NCBI GenBank assembly: GCA_003552605.1
Contig: PUNN01000229.1
Coordinates: 1 to 16,797 of the forward strand
Reading direction: 5' to 3'
From: Phycisphaeraceae bacterium
GTDB lineage: Bacteria > Planctomycetota > Phycisphaerae > Phycisphaerales > Phycisphaeraceae
DNA length: 16,797 nt
The position numbers were made by a program, and so were the translations under genes. How positions within the stretch are numbered: position 1 is the first letter of the stretch; the number at the start of each line of letters is the position of its first letter. A model generated the notes under the pieces. It did not search any database. It was not told the origin of the DNA and saw nothing but the letters and a program-made list of their open reading frames with translations. Positions 1-6,720 of this stretch are shown in pieces.

Positions 1-222
1 AGTGCCGCCGCGGCTGACCGTGAACTGCTCGACCGGCTTTGCGCGCTGGTGGCTGAACTGCCCGGCGATGCCGGGGTGCTGATCCGGGGCAGTTACTTCG
101 AGGGGCGCACGCTGACGCAGATGGCGGCCCAACTCGGGGTGAGCAAATCGTGGGCGAGCCGGCTGCATGCGCGCACGCTGGAGCGCCTCGCCTGCGCGCT
201 TCGCTTATTGGGGGAGGAATAG
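1..222 (+). CDS. Sigma-70 family RNA polymerase sigma factor, C-terminal part (5' truncated)
   Basis: Reading frame 1 is open from the first base to a TAG at 220-222, giving 73 residues. The visible part is sigma region 4: a helical lead-in (LLDRLCALVAELPGDAG), then a helix-turn-helix with the hallmark stretch YFEGRTLTQMAAQLGVSKSW and ASRLHARTLERL. Region 4 binds the -35 promoter element and recruits core RNA polymerase. The SKSWASRLH form of the recognition helix recalls sigma-70 group 3 (FliA/WhiG-like) factors more than ECF factors, but regions 2 and 3 lie outside the window, so the class is uncertain. The gene ends 165 bp before tssA on the same strand. Whether it controls the T6SS is not shown by the sequence; a separate promoter-like element sits between them. 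Confidence 0.85.
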   Translation, partial: SAAAADRELLDRLCALVAELPGDAGVLIRGSYFEGRTLTQMAAQLGVSKSWASRLHARTLERLACALRLLGEE

Positions 223-240
223 CTCTGATGATTGTTTGTA

Positions 241-269
241 TTGCCTTGAATCACGGGGCCTTTTATAGT
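241..269 (+). promoter_or_regulatory. Candidate sigma-70 promoter for the T6SS operon
   Basis: A -35-like TTGCCT (241-246) and a -10-like TATAGT (264-269) are separated by exactly 17 nt. They match the consensus at 4/6 and 5/6 positions. Transcription would begin near 276, leaving a leader of about 110 nt before the tssA ATG. The site lies in the only gap between the sigma-factor gene and tssA, and its AT content stands out from the GC-rich surroundings. I saw no convincing sigma-54 (-24/-12) element here. This is a pattern match, not a demonstrated promoter. Confidence 0.5.
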
Positions 270-345
270 GCGTTGAGCAAGCGTCGTTTGTCAGCGGCAA
301 TGATGTGGACGGTCGTGTTGCCGGTCCACGAAGGGACCCCATTGG

Positions 346-370
346 CCGGCCGGCACCTGCGGTGGGCCGG
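346..370 (+). promoter_or_regulatory. Strong leader hairpin just upstream of tssA
   Basis: CCGGCC (346-351) pairs with GGCCGG (365-370). After a 2-nt bulge (352-353), CACC (354-357) pairs with GGTG (361-364) around a TGC loop. That is ten mostly G-C pairs. A smaller stem, GGTCC/GGACC (323-327/334-338), lies just before it. The large hairpin ends 17 nt before the tssA ATG and abuts the Shine-Dalgarno-like AGGGAG (376-381). It could act on translation initiation, 5'-end stability or attenuation. There is no T-tract after it, so it is not a standard terminator. Confidence 0.5.
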
Positions 371-387
371 TTGTGCAGGGAGCGCTC

Positions 388-1554
388 ATGGCTTCGCCTG
401 AAGTTCTCGATATCGTGGAGATGCTCGAGCCGATCGAAGGTGACAGCCCGTGCGGGCCTGACCTGCGTGAAGACTTTGCGCCAAACAGCACCTATCGCAC
501 GCTCAAGGATGCCCGCAACAACGCCCGCGCCGCCGAACGCGCCCTGCTCATGGCCGATGCCGACAGCGACGTGGACAAGCCCGACTGGTCCGTGTTTCTT
601 CAGCAGGCGCCGCAGGTGATCGCGGGCGAGTCCAAGGACCTCGATATCGCCGCGTGGCTGACCGAGGCCCTGGTGCGTGAGCATGGCTTCGCTGGTCTTC
701 GGGATGGTTTCAGGCTGCTGCACGGGCTGGTCGAGCGGTACTGGGATGAACTCTATCCACAGCCCGATGAAGATGGCCTGATCACACGCGTGGCGCCGTT
801 GACGGGTTTGAACGGGGATGATGGCGATGGCACGCTGATCGGGCCGATCCGCAACGTGCCACTGACAGTGGACGCCGGTGAAGGTCCGCTTGCCTACTGG
901 CACTATCAGCAGGCATGCGAGGTGGCCGGCATTACCGATCCCGATCGGCGTCAGCAGCGGATCGCCGGGGGCGCGGTGACGCTCGAGCAGTTCAGTGAGG
1001 CAGCGCGACAGACGCCCGTCGAAATCTTCCGCGACCTGTTGGATGACCTTGAAGCGGCAGGCGAAGCGTTCGATCAACTCAACGCTGCGCTCGATGAGCG
1101 GTGCGGCAGAGATGAGTCCGGGTACCCGCTCGCACCACCGTCATCGCGCATTCGCGATGCGCTCGCAGAATGCCGCGACTGCATCCGGTCCGTCACCCGC
1201 GATGTGCTCTCGGATGTAGAAGGGGAGATGGTGTCTGCGACCGGGCGGGATGATGACGGTGTGCGCGGGGCCGAGGCGCCCGCGGCGGCGAAGCGGGGCG
1301 GGGCCAACGTGCCGCATGGGTCGATCCAGAGCCGGGCCGAGGCGCTCGAGACGTTGTCGAAGGTAGCACGCTTCTTCCGCGAGACCGAGCCGCACAGCCC
1401 GCTGCCGTTCGCCCTCGACCAGGTTGTGCGGTGGGGCCGGATGCCGCTGCCGGACCTGCTTGTGGAACTGATTCCGGATGAATCGGCGCGTGAGGCGATG
1501 TTCCGGCTGACCGGCATTCCCGAGCCGAAGCACGAGGAGGAAGAAGAGGAGTAA
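388..1554 (+). CDS. tssA: Type VI secretion system protein TssA (ImpA family)
   Basis: This is a 388-residue TssA/ImpA protein. In T6SS, TssA proteins sit at the baseplate and sheath cap and help start or coordinate tail polymerisation in the cytoplasm. The N-terminal ImpA domain is clear (about residues 8-150): it has the PIEGDSPCGPDLRED opening, the DWSVFLQQAPQVIAGESKDLDIAAWLTEALV core and the RYWDELYPQPDEDG motif. A variable middle (about 200-310) is followed by a short C-terminal domain (LETLSKVARFFRETEPHSP, then the LIPDES segment). The protein ends in a run of six glutamates. The ATG at 388 is preferred over an in-frame GTG at 373 because AGGGAG lies about 6 nt upstream of it. It is the first gene of the cluster and is separated from tssB by 99 bp containing a palindrome. 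The C-terminal domain is short, so the exact TssA subclass is uncertain. Confidence 0.93.
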   Translation: MASPEVLDIVEMLEPIEGDSPCGPDLREDFAPNSTYRTLKDARNNARAAERALLMADADSDVDKPDWSVFLQQAPQVIAGESKDLDIAAWLTEALVREHGFAGLRDGFRLLHGLVERYWDELYPQPDEDGLITRVAPLTGLNGDDGDGTLIGPIRNVPLTVDAGEGPLAYWHYQQACEVAGITDPDRRQQRIAGGAVTLEQFSEAARQTPVEIFRDLLDDLEAAGEAFDQLNAALDERCGRDESGYPLAPPSSRIRDALAECRDCIRSVTRDVLSDVEGEMVSATGRDDDGVRGAEAPAAAKRGGANVPHGSIQSRAEALETLSKVARFFRETEPHSPLPFALDQVVRWGRMPLPDLLVELIPDESAREAMFRLTGIPEPKHEEEEEE

Positions 1555-1566
1555 CGGCAGTCAAGG

Positions 1567-1586
1567 GCGACCGCCGCGGCGGTCGC
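1567..1586 (+). promoter_or_regulatory. Perfect 20-bp palindrome / hairpin between tssA and tssB
   Basis: GCGACCGCCG (1567-1576) is followed directly by its exact reverse complement (1577-1586). In RNA it would fold into a very stable GC-rich hairpin 12 bases after the tssA stop. No T-tract follows, so a classical intrinsic terminator is unlikely. A processing or 3'-end stabilising element that separates low-level tssA from the abundant sheath genes is plausible. A DNA-binding-protein operator is the alternative. Confidence 0.55.
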
Positions 1587-1653
1587 GGAAACATATACGG
1601 GCATCGGGCGACGACCGCAACGTTCATCCTAACAGATCGGAGTTAAATCAACC

Positions 1654-2181
1654 ATGGCCGAATCCATTCACAAGAAGCTCGGGCGCGTGCGCAAGCCGCG
1701 CGTCCACATCACCTACGAAGTCGAGACCGGTGATGCTGTGGTCCAGCGTGAACTGCCGTTCGTCGTCGGGGTGCTCGGCGACTTTTCGGGCAACAATCCC
1801 GGTGAGTCGCTCAAGCCGCTCAAGGACCGCAAGTTCATCCAGATCGACCGGGACAACTTCGACGATGTGATGGCCCGGATGACCCCGGGCCTGAGCATGA
1901 AGGTCGAGAACACGCTCGCCGGGGACGGCTCGGAAATGGGCGTGCAGCTTCAGTTCCGGTCGATGGATGACTTCGCGCCGGCGAATGTGGCCGGACAGGT
2001 CGAGCCGCTGCGCAAGCTCATGGAGGTCCGTGACAAGCTGCGCGACCTTCAGAGCAATGTCGACCGCTCAGATGAGCTTGAGACACGGCTCGAGGACGTG
2101 CTCAAGAACACCGACACGCTGAAGTCGCTGAGCGAGGAACTCGGCGGCGGCGAAGATGATGAGAAAAAGGAAGGTGAATGA
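1654..2181 (+). CDS. tssB: T6SS contractile sheath small subunit TssB (VipA/ImpB)
   Basis: This 175-residue protein is the small subunit of the T6SS sheath; with TssC it forms the contractile tube around Hcp in the cytoplasm. The family pattern is clear. The N-terminus is SIHKKLGRVRKPRVHITYEV. ELPFVVGVLGDFSG follows at about residues 32-45, then LKDRKFIQIDRDNFDDVMARM and VEPLRKLMEVRDKLRDL. Length is typical of TssB. The C-terminal tail is acidic and charged (GGGEDDEKKEGE), beyond the helix that packs on TssC. A Shine-Dalgarno-like CGGAG (1638-1642) precedes the ATG at slightly long spacing. The stop overlaps the tssC start (ATGA), implying translational coupling and matched synthesis of the two sheath subunits. 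Confidence 0.97.
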   Translation: MAESIHKKLGRVRKPRVHITYEVETGDAVVQRELPFVVGVLGDFSGNNPGESLKPLKDRKFIQIDRDNFDDVMARMTPGLSMKVENTLAGDGSEMGVQLQFRSMDDFAPANVAGQVEPLRKLMEVRDKLRDLQSNVDRSDELETRLEDVLKNTDTLKSLSEELGGGEDDEKKEGE

Positions 2182-3683
2182 TGACCGAACAGCAGCAACA
2201 GCCCGAAGGCGCCGAAACCGCATCGGAAACTCAGGAGTCGGCAGGCATTCTCGACTCGGTCCTCTCGGTCACGCCCAAGACCACGGAAAAGGACCGGATG
2301 AAGGACATGGTGCAGGCTCTCGTGAGCGAGGCCACCAAGGGGACGGTGACTTGGGACAAGAATGTCAGCCGGACGCTCACCCGTGCCATTGCCGCCATCG
2401 ATGAGGCCGTCAGCAAGCAGCTCTCGGCGATCATGCATCACCCCGATTTCCAGCAGCTCGAGGGAAGCTGGCGCGGCTTTCACTATCTGGTGATGAACAG
2501 TGAGACGAGCACGCAACTCAAGATCAAGGCCCTCAACGCTTCGAAGAAGGAAGTTCACAAGGACCTGGACAAGGCCGTCGAGTTCGACCAGAGTCAACTG
2601 TTCAAGAAGCTCTACGAGAACGAGTTCGGTATGCCCGGCGGCGAGCCCTACGGCGCGCTGATCGGCAATTATGAGTTCACGGGCCATCCCGATGACATCG
2701 AGATGCTCAACAAGATATCGAATGTGGCTGCGGCGGCCTTCAGCCCGTTCATCGCCGCGGCCTCACCAAACCTGTTCGGATTCGAAAGCTTCACGGAGTT
2801 GAGCAAGCCACGCGACCTTGCCAAGGTTTTCGATAGCCAGGACTACATCAAGTGGCGCTCGTTCCGTGAGTCGGATGATTCGCGCTTCGTCACGCTGACC
2901 ATGCCGCGAGCCCTCGCCCGCCTGCCGTATGGATCGCAGACCAAGCCGATCGAGGAGTTCGACTTCGAGGAGGCGACACTGCGGCCGGACGGATCGCTCG
3001 GGCCGATGAAGCACGAGGACTATTGCTGGATGAACTCGGCATGGGTCATGGGCGCCAAGCTCACCGAAGCATTCGCCAAGTACGGCTGGTGCACCGCCAT
3101 CCGCGGCGCCGAAGGCGGGGGCAAGGTGGAGAACCTGCCGGTGTACACCTTCACCAGTGACGATGGGGATGCCGACACCAAGTGCCCCACCGAGATCGGC
3201 ATCACCGATCGCCGCGAGAAGGAACTCAGCGACCTCGGTTTCCTACCGCTGTGCCACTACAAGAATACCGATTACGCGGTGTTCTTCGGCGCCCAGACCA
3301 CGCAGAAGCCGAAGAAGTATGATAAGCCGGATGCGACCGCGAACGCGGCGATCTCGGCGCGGCTGCCCTACATCATGGCGACCTCGCGATTCGCCCATTA
3401 CCTGAAGGTCATCGCGCGTGACAAGATCGGTTCGTTCATGGAGCGTAAAGACTGCGAGGACTGGCTCAACCGCTGGATCAGCAACTACGTGCTGGCCGAT
3501 GAGAAGCCGGACCAGGAGTCCAAGGCCAAGTACCCGCTCGCCGAGGCGAAGGTCGAGGTCCGCGAGGTGCCCGGTGCGCCCGGGTCCTACAACGCGGTGG
3601 CGTGGCTGCGGCCGTGGCTTCAGCTTGAGGAGCTGACCACCTCGCTGCGCATGGTCGCCCGCATCCCGCAGATGGGCGGCTGA
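2178..3683 (+). CDS. tssC: T6SS contractile sheath large subunit TssC (VipB/ImpC)
   Basis: This 501-residue protein is a full-length TssC, the large sheath subunit. Signatures in order: a variable Gln/Glu-rich N-terminus (1-22); a short helix GILDSVLS (about 23-30), at the place where ClpV recognises VipB in studied systems; IMHHPDFQQLEGSWRGFHYL; EFDQSQLFKKLYENEFGMPGG (135-155); NLFGFESF; YIKWRSFRESDDSRFVTLTMPR; and the C-terminal SRFAHYLKVIARDKIGSF and PGSYNAVAWLRPWLQLEEL. It starts with two adjacent ATGs (2178, 2181). AAGGAAGG upstream suits the second slightly better; the first gives the ATGA overlap with tssB. It is followed by a 120-nt gap with a long hairpin and then a second tssC-like gene. 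This copy is closer to canonical TssC than the next one and is the likely main sheath subunit. Confidence 0.97.
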   Translation: MMTEQQQQPEGAETASETQESAGILDSVLSVTPKTTEKDRMKDMVQALVSEATKGTVTWDKNVSRTLTRAIAAIDEAVSKQLSAIMHHPDFQQLEGSWRGFHYLVMNSETSTQLKIKALNASKKEVHKDLDKAVEFDQSQLFKKLYENEFGMPGGEPYGALIGNYEFTGHPDDIEMLNKISNVAAAAFSPFIAAASPNLFGFESFTELSKPRDLAKVFDSQDYIKWRSFRESDDSRFVTLTMPRALARLPYGSQTKPIEEFDFEEATLRPDGSLGPMKHEDYCWMNSAWVMGAKLTEAFAKYGWCTAIRGAEGGGKVENLPVYTFTSDDGDADTKCPTEIGITDRREKELSDLGFLPLCHYKNTDYAVFFGAQTTQKPKKYDKPDATANAAISARLPYIMATSRFAHYLKVIARDKIGSFMERKDCEDWLNRWISNYVLADEKPDQESKAKYPLAEAKVEVREVPGAPGSYNAVAWLRPWLQLEELTTSLRMVARIPQMGG

Positions 3684-3736
3684 CCCGCAGCGCCCGACAT
3701 CCGGCCCCGCTGACCCCGATGTCCCCCAGGCGCCGC

Positions 3737-3772
3737 CCCCGTCGTGGCCTGCAACTTCAGGCCACGGCGGGG
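3737..3772 (+). promoter_or_regulatory. Long hairpin between tssC and the second tssC-like gene
   Basis: The arm 3737-3750 (CCCCGTCGTGGCCT) pairs with 3759-3772 (AGGCCACGGCGGGG) over 14 positions with a single G-U wobble, around the 8-nt loop GCAACTTC. It lies about 54 bases after the tssC stop and 31 bases before the next start. No T-tract follows. Such a structure could protect the 3' end of a processed tssBC message or cause partial termination, so that the sheath genes are made in excess over downstream genes. A GTG at 3744 lies inside the stem, one reason not to use it as a start codon. Confidence 0.6.
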
Positions 3773-3803
3773 TGCCGGCGCAGCAGGTGACAGGAGCGCG
3801 CCA

Positions 3804-5378
3804 TTGACAACCCCAACCGCCCGAGCACGAGGCCGGCGCGATGCTTCCGATCGTCGCGGCAGGGCATCGAACTCCGAGCCCGCCGGTGAGCGGGCCGGGC
3901 CGTTGCTCGATGCGCTGACCGATGGCCGTGCAACGGCCGCTTCGGACCTCTCGCGGCTGGAGCGATTCCTGGCCGAATCGTCTTCGTTGCGCGCGTTGGC
4001 CCTGTGGTTGGGTGATGAACTCGATGAGCACGAAGCGTGGTCTGATGTGGCGAGGCGACTTGGCCGGGATATCGCGGCGATCGATGCCCTGCTCAACGAG
4101 CAGCTCAACGTCATCCTCCATCACCACGATTTTCAACGGCTGGAGTCATCGTGGCGCGGCCTGCGGTATCTCGTTGATCAGGCCGATCCCGATGCGCTTC
4201 TGCACATCCGCGTGCTCGATCTCAGTTGGCGCGAGCTGGTGCGAGACCTCGAGCGGGCGCCGGAGTTCGATCAGTCCCAACTCTGGCGCAAGGTGTATGA
4301 TGAGGAGTTCGGTATGCCCGGCGGCCGGCCGTTCGGGATTCTGCTGGGCGACTACGAGATATACCCCCGACCGGGTCGCGACCACCCGACCGATGACATC
4401 GCCGCACTCGAGAGCATTGCGCAGGTTGCCGCGGGGGCATTTGCGCCGTTTGTCACCGGGGCGCATCCGGAGCTGTTCGGTATTGAGCGATTTGCGGAAA
4501 TGGAGCGCGGCTTTGATGTCAGCGCCCTGTTTGACCGGCCGGAGTATCTGCGGTGGCGGTCATTGCGGCAGCGCGATGATGCGCGTTTCCTGGGGTTGAC
4601 CTTGCCAAGGGTGCTGATGCGCCAGCCCTGGGAACCGGCGTCGATGCGCAGCGACCACTTCTGCTTCCGCGAAGACATCGGCCCGCCTGATGGTCGCAAT
4701 CTGCTATGGGGTACGGCGGTGTGGGCTTTCGGCACGGTGGTCATGCGCGCTTTTGCCGAAAGCGGCTGGCTGGCGGATATCCGCGGCGTGCGGCCGGGCG
4801 AGATCGGTGCCGGGCTCGTCGTGGACCTGCCTGAGTCCGACTGGTCGACCGATCCGGAGGGCGCGGTGCTGCGGCCGGTCACGGACCTGGTGGTCACCGA
4901 CATTCAGGAGCGCGAGATGACCACGCTCGGGTTCATCTCGTTATGCCGCGTGAAAGACACGCCCCTGGCGGCGTTCTACGGTACGCCTTCGGTGCACCAG
5001 CCGCCGCGCTACGATGACAAGGTGGCCATGGCCAACGCCCGCATCGCCTCGCTGCTTCAGTACGTGCTGTGTGCCAGCCGTTTCGCCCATTATCTTAAGG
5101 TGATCGTGCGCGATCACATCGGCCTGCTGATCGAGGCCCGGGAGATGGAAGACCGTCTCCAGCGGTGGGTGACCGATTATGTCACGCCCGATGCGCGGGC
5201 TTCCCCGGCGGTCAAGGCGCGATATCCCCTGCGCGAGGCGCAGGTGCAGGTGCGTGAGCAGCCGGGCCGGCCCGGTCACTACTACAGCGTGTTTCATCTG
5301 TGGCCGCATTTTCAGCTCGATGATCTGTCCGCCTCCGTGCGGCTGCGAACCGAGATGGGGGTGGCCGGACAGCATTGA
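3804..5378 (+). CDS. Second TssC-like protein (ImpD / TssC40-type)
   Basis: This 524-residue protein is a divergent paralogue of the TssC encoded just upstream. Shared blocks align collinearly: LNVILHHHDFQRLESSWRGL, EFDQSQLWRKVYDEEFGMPGG (154-174), PELFGIERFAEM, YLRWRSLRQRDDARFLGLTLPR, ASRFAHYLKVIVRDHIG and PGHYYSVFHLWPHFQLDDL. The first ~45 residues are Arg/Ala-rich and differ completely; no clear counterpart of the GILDSVLS helix is seen, only a weak GPLLDALTDG. The start is TTG at 3804: AGGAG (3792-3796) lies 7 nt upstream, whereas the GTG at 3744 lies in a hairpin and has no ribosome site. Rhizobium ImpD and Agrobacterium TssC40 sit at the same position beside ImpC/TssC41 and tagJ. Its role (minor sheath subunit, baseplate-proximal ring or assembly factor) is not shown by sequence. 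Confidence 0.88.
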   Translation: MTTPTARARGRRDASDRRGRASNSEPAGERAGPLLDALTDGRATAASDLSRLERFLAESSSLRALALWLGDELDEHEAWSDVARRLGRDIAAIDALLNEQLNVILHHHDFQRLESSWRGLRYLVDQADPDALLHIRVLDLSWRELVRDLERAPEFDQSQLWRKVYDEEFGMPGGRPFGILLGDYEIYPRPGRDHPTDDIAALESIAQVAAGAFAPFVTGAHPELFGIERFAEMERGFDVSALFDRPEYLRWRSLRQRDDARFLGLTLPRVLMRQPWEPASMRSDHFCFREDIGPPDGRNLLWGTAVWAFGTVVMRAFAESGWLADIRGVRPGEIGAGLVVDLPESDWSTDPEGAVLRPVTDLVVTDIQEREMTTLGFISLCRVKDTPLAAFYGTPSVHQPPRYDDKVAMANARIASLLQYVLCASRFAHYLKVIVRDHIGLLIEAREMEDRLQRWVTDYVTPDARASPAVKARYPLREAQVQVREQPGRPGHYYSVFHLWPHFQLDDLSASVRLRTEMGVAGQH

Positions 5379-5425
5379 CAGGTGTCCGCAACCCTGCCAC
5401 AGGCGGATGCCCCAAGGAGCAAGCC

Positions 5426-6229
5426 ATGACCGCGGCGGAACATTACCAGGCCGGCCGGCTCGAGCAGGCCATCGACAGTGCCCTTGCCGATGTCAAGAAA
5501 CGTCCCAACGAGCTGCCCCCGCGCTGGCTGCTGGCCGAACTGGCCTGCTTTGCCGGCCAGACCGCGCGCGCCGACCGCCAACTCGATGTCATCGGCGACC
5601 AGGATCCGCAGATCGCCCAGAGTGTGACGCTATTTCGGCAATTGATCCGTGCCGAGCAGGCGCGGCGGCAGGTGTTCGAGGAAGGCCGGGTGCCCGAGTT
5701 GCTCGGTGAGCCGGATGAAGAGCTCAGGCTGCGGCTTCAGGCGCTCGTGGCGCTTCGTGAGGGCGAACCCGCCGCCGCGGCCGAATGCCTCGAACAGGCG
5801 GAGCAGCATCGCCCGCCGGTGCGCGGCAGCCGGGATGGGGTTGCGTTCGAGGACCTGCGCGATGTGGATGACCTGACGGCATCCGTTTTCGAGGTGCTGA
5901 CGAGCACCGGCAAGTATTACTGGATTCCCATGTCCAGGGTCGACACCGTGGAGTTCCATCCGCCGGAGCGTCCACGGGACCTGCTGTGGCGGCCGGCGCA
6001 TATGGTTGTCCGGGGCGGGCCGGATGGAATCGTGTACGTTGCGGCGACCTATCCCGGCACGTACGCGGCCGAGGATGCCCGTGCTCGTCTCGGCCGGATG
6101 ACCGATTGGCTGGTGATTCACGAGCAGGCGAGCCGGGGCATCGGGCAGCGGCTGCTGCTGTTCGGGGAAGAGGATGTGCCGCTGATGCAGGTATCCCAAC
6201 TGCAGATCGAGGAGGCTGGCAACGCATGA
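5426..6229 (+). CDS. tagJ: T6SS accessory protein TagJ (ImpE/SciE family)
   Basis: This 267-residue protein matches TagJ/ImpE. The N-terminal half is helical and tetratricopeptide-like, from AAEHYQAGRLEQAIDSALAD (residues 3-22) and LPPRWLLAELACFAGQTARA through the EGEPAAAAECLEQAEQHRPP segment. The C-terminal half is the ImpE domain: FEDLRDVDDLTASVFEVLTS, KYYWIPMSRVDTVEFHPPER, DLLWRPAHMVV and YPGTYAAEDARARLGRMTDW. In Pseudomonas, TagJ binds both TssB and ClpV and is thought to influence sheath recycling; it is accessory and missing from many systems. The ATG at 5426 is chosen because AAGGAG (5414-5419) lies 6 nt before it; the frame stays open upstream to 5375. A weak 5-bp hairpin (5385-5389/5403-5407) lies in the gap after the second tssC. 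The stop overlaps the tssE start by ATGA. Confidence 0.93.
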   Translation: MTAAEHYQAGRLEQAIDSALADVKKRPNELPPRWLLAELACFAGQTARADRQLDVIGDQDPQIAQSVTLFRQLIRAEQARRQVFEEGRVPELLGEPDEELRLRLQALVALREGEPAAAAECLEQAEQHRPPVRGSRDGVAFEDLRDVDDLTASVFEVLTSTGKYYWIPMSRVDTVEFHPPERPRDLLWRPAHMVVRGGPDGIVYVAATYPGTYAAEDARARLGRMTDWLVIHEQASRGIGQRLLLFGEEDVPLMQVSQLQIEEAGNA

Positions 6230-6720
6230 GCCGGATGGACACTGGGCAGGTGCTGGTCGGCTCACTGCTCGACCGGCTGATCGATCATGACCCATCATCG
6301 CGGCACGACCCGCCGCGTGGGGCCGGGCAGTCGCTGCGCGAGTTGAAGCACTCGGTGCGTCGCGATCTCGAGAACCTGCTCAACACGCGGGGGCGGTTCA
6401 TGCCTCTGGATGAGGGGCTCGGGGAACTGCCCGCTTCCCTTGCCAACTACGGCATCCCCGACTTCGCGGCATTGCCGATGGGCGGCCGTGAGGACCGCGA
6501 CCGCTTCCGGCTGCTGATCGAGCGTGCGATCCGCCGCTTCGAGCCGCGGTTCAAGAGTGTCTCCGTGCAACTGCTCGACCGGGAGGAGCCACTCGACCGG
6601 ACGCTTCGCTTCCGCATCGATGCGCTGTTGCACGCCGAGCCGCTGCCTGAGCCGGTGGTGTTTGATTCCTACCTCGAGCCTACGACCCGTCAGTTCCAGG
6701 TACAGAGGCCGCGGCGATGA
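6226..6720 (+). CDS. tssE: T6SS baseplate subunit TssE (gp25-like)
   Basis: This 164-residue protein is TssE, the T6SS equivalent of phage T4 gp25, which with TssF and TssG makes the baseplate wedge and seeds sheath assembly. Recognisable parts are the opening VLVGSLLDRLID, the conserved helix SLRELKHSVRRDLENLLNTR (about residues 35-54), the LGELPASLANYGIPDF segment, and the C-terminal gp25 core (FRLLIERAIRRFEPRFKSVS, then FRIDALLH). The start at 6226 overlaps the tagJ stop and has GGAGG about 10 nt upstream; the same frame is open far upstream but that part is antisense or frame noise over tagJ. The stop overlaps the tssF start by ATGA. Length is normal for the family. Confidence 0.95.
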   Translation: MSRMDTGQVLVGSLLDRLIDHDPSSRHDPPRGAGQSLRELKHSVRRDLENLLNTRGRFMPLDEGLGELPASLANYGIPDFAALPMGGREDRDRFRLLIERAIRRFEPRFKSVSVQLLDREEPLDRTLRFRIDALLHAEPLPEPVVFDSYLEPTTRQFQVQRPRR

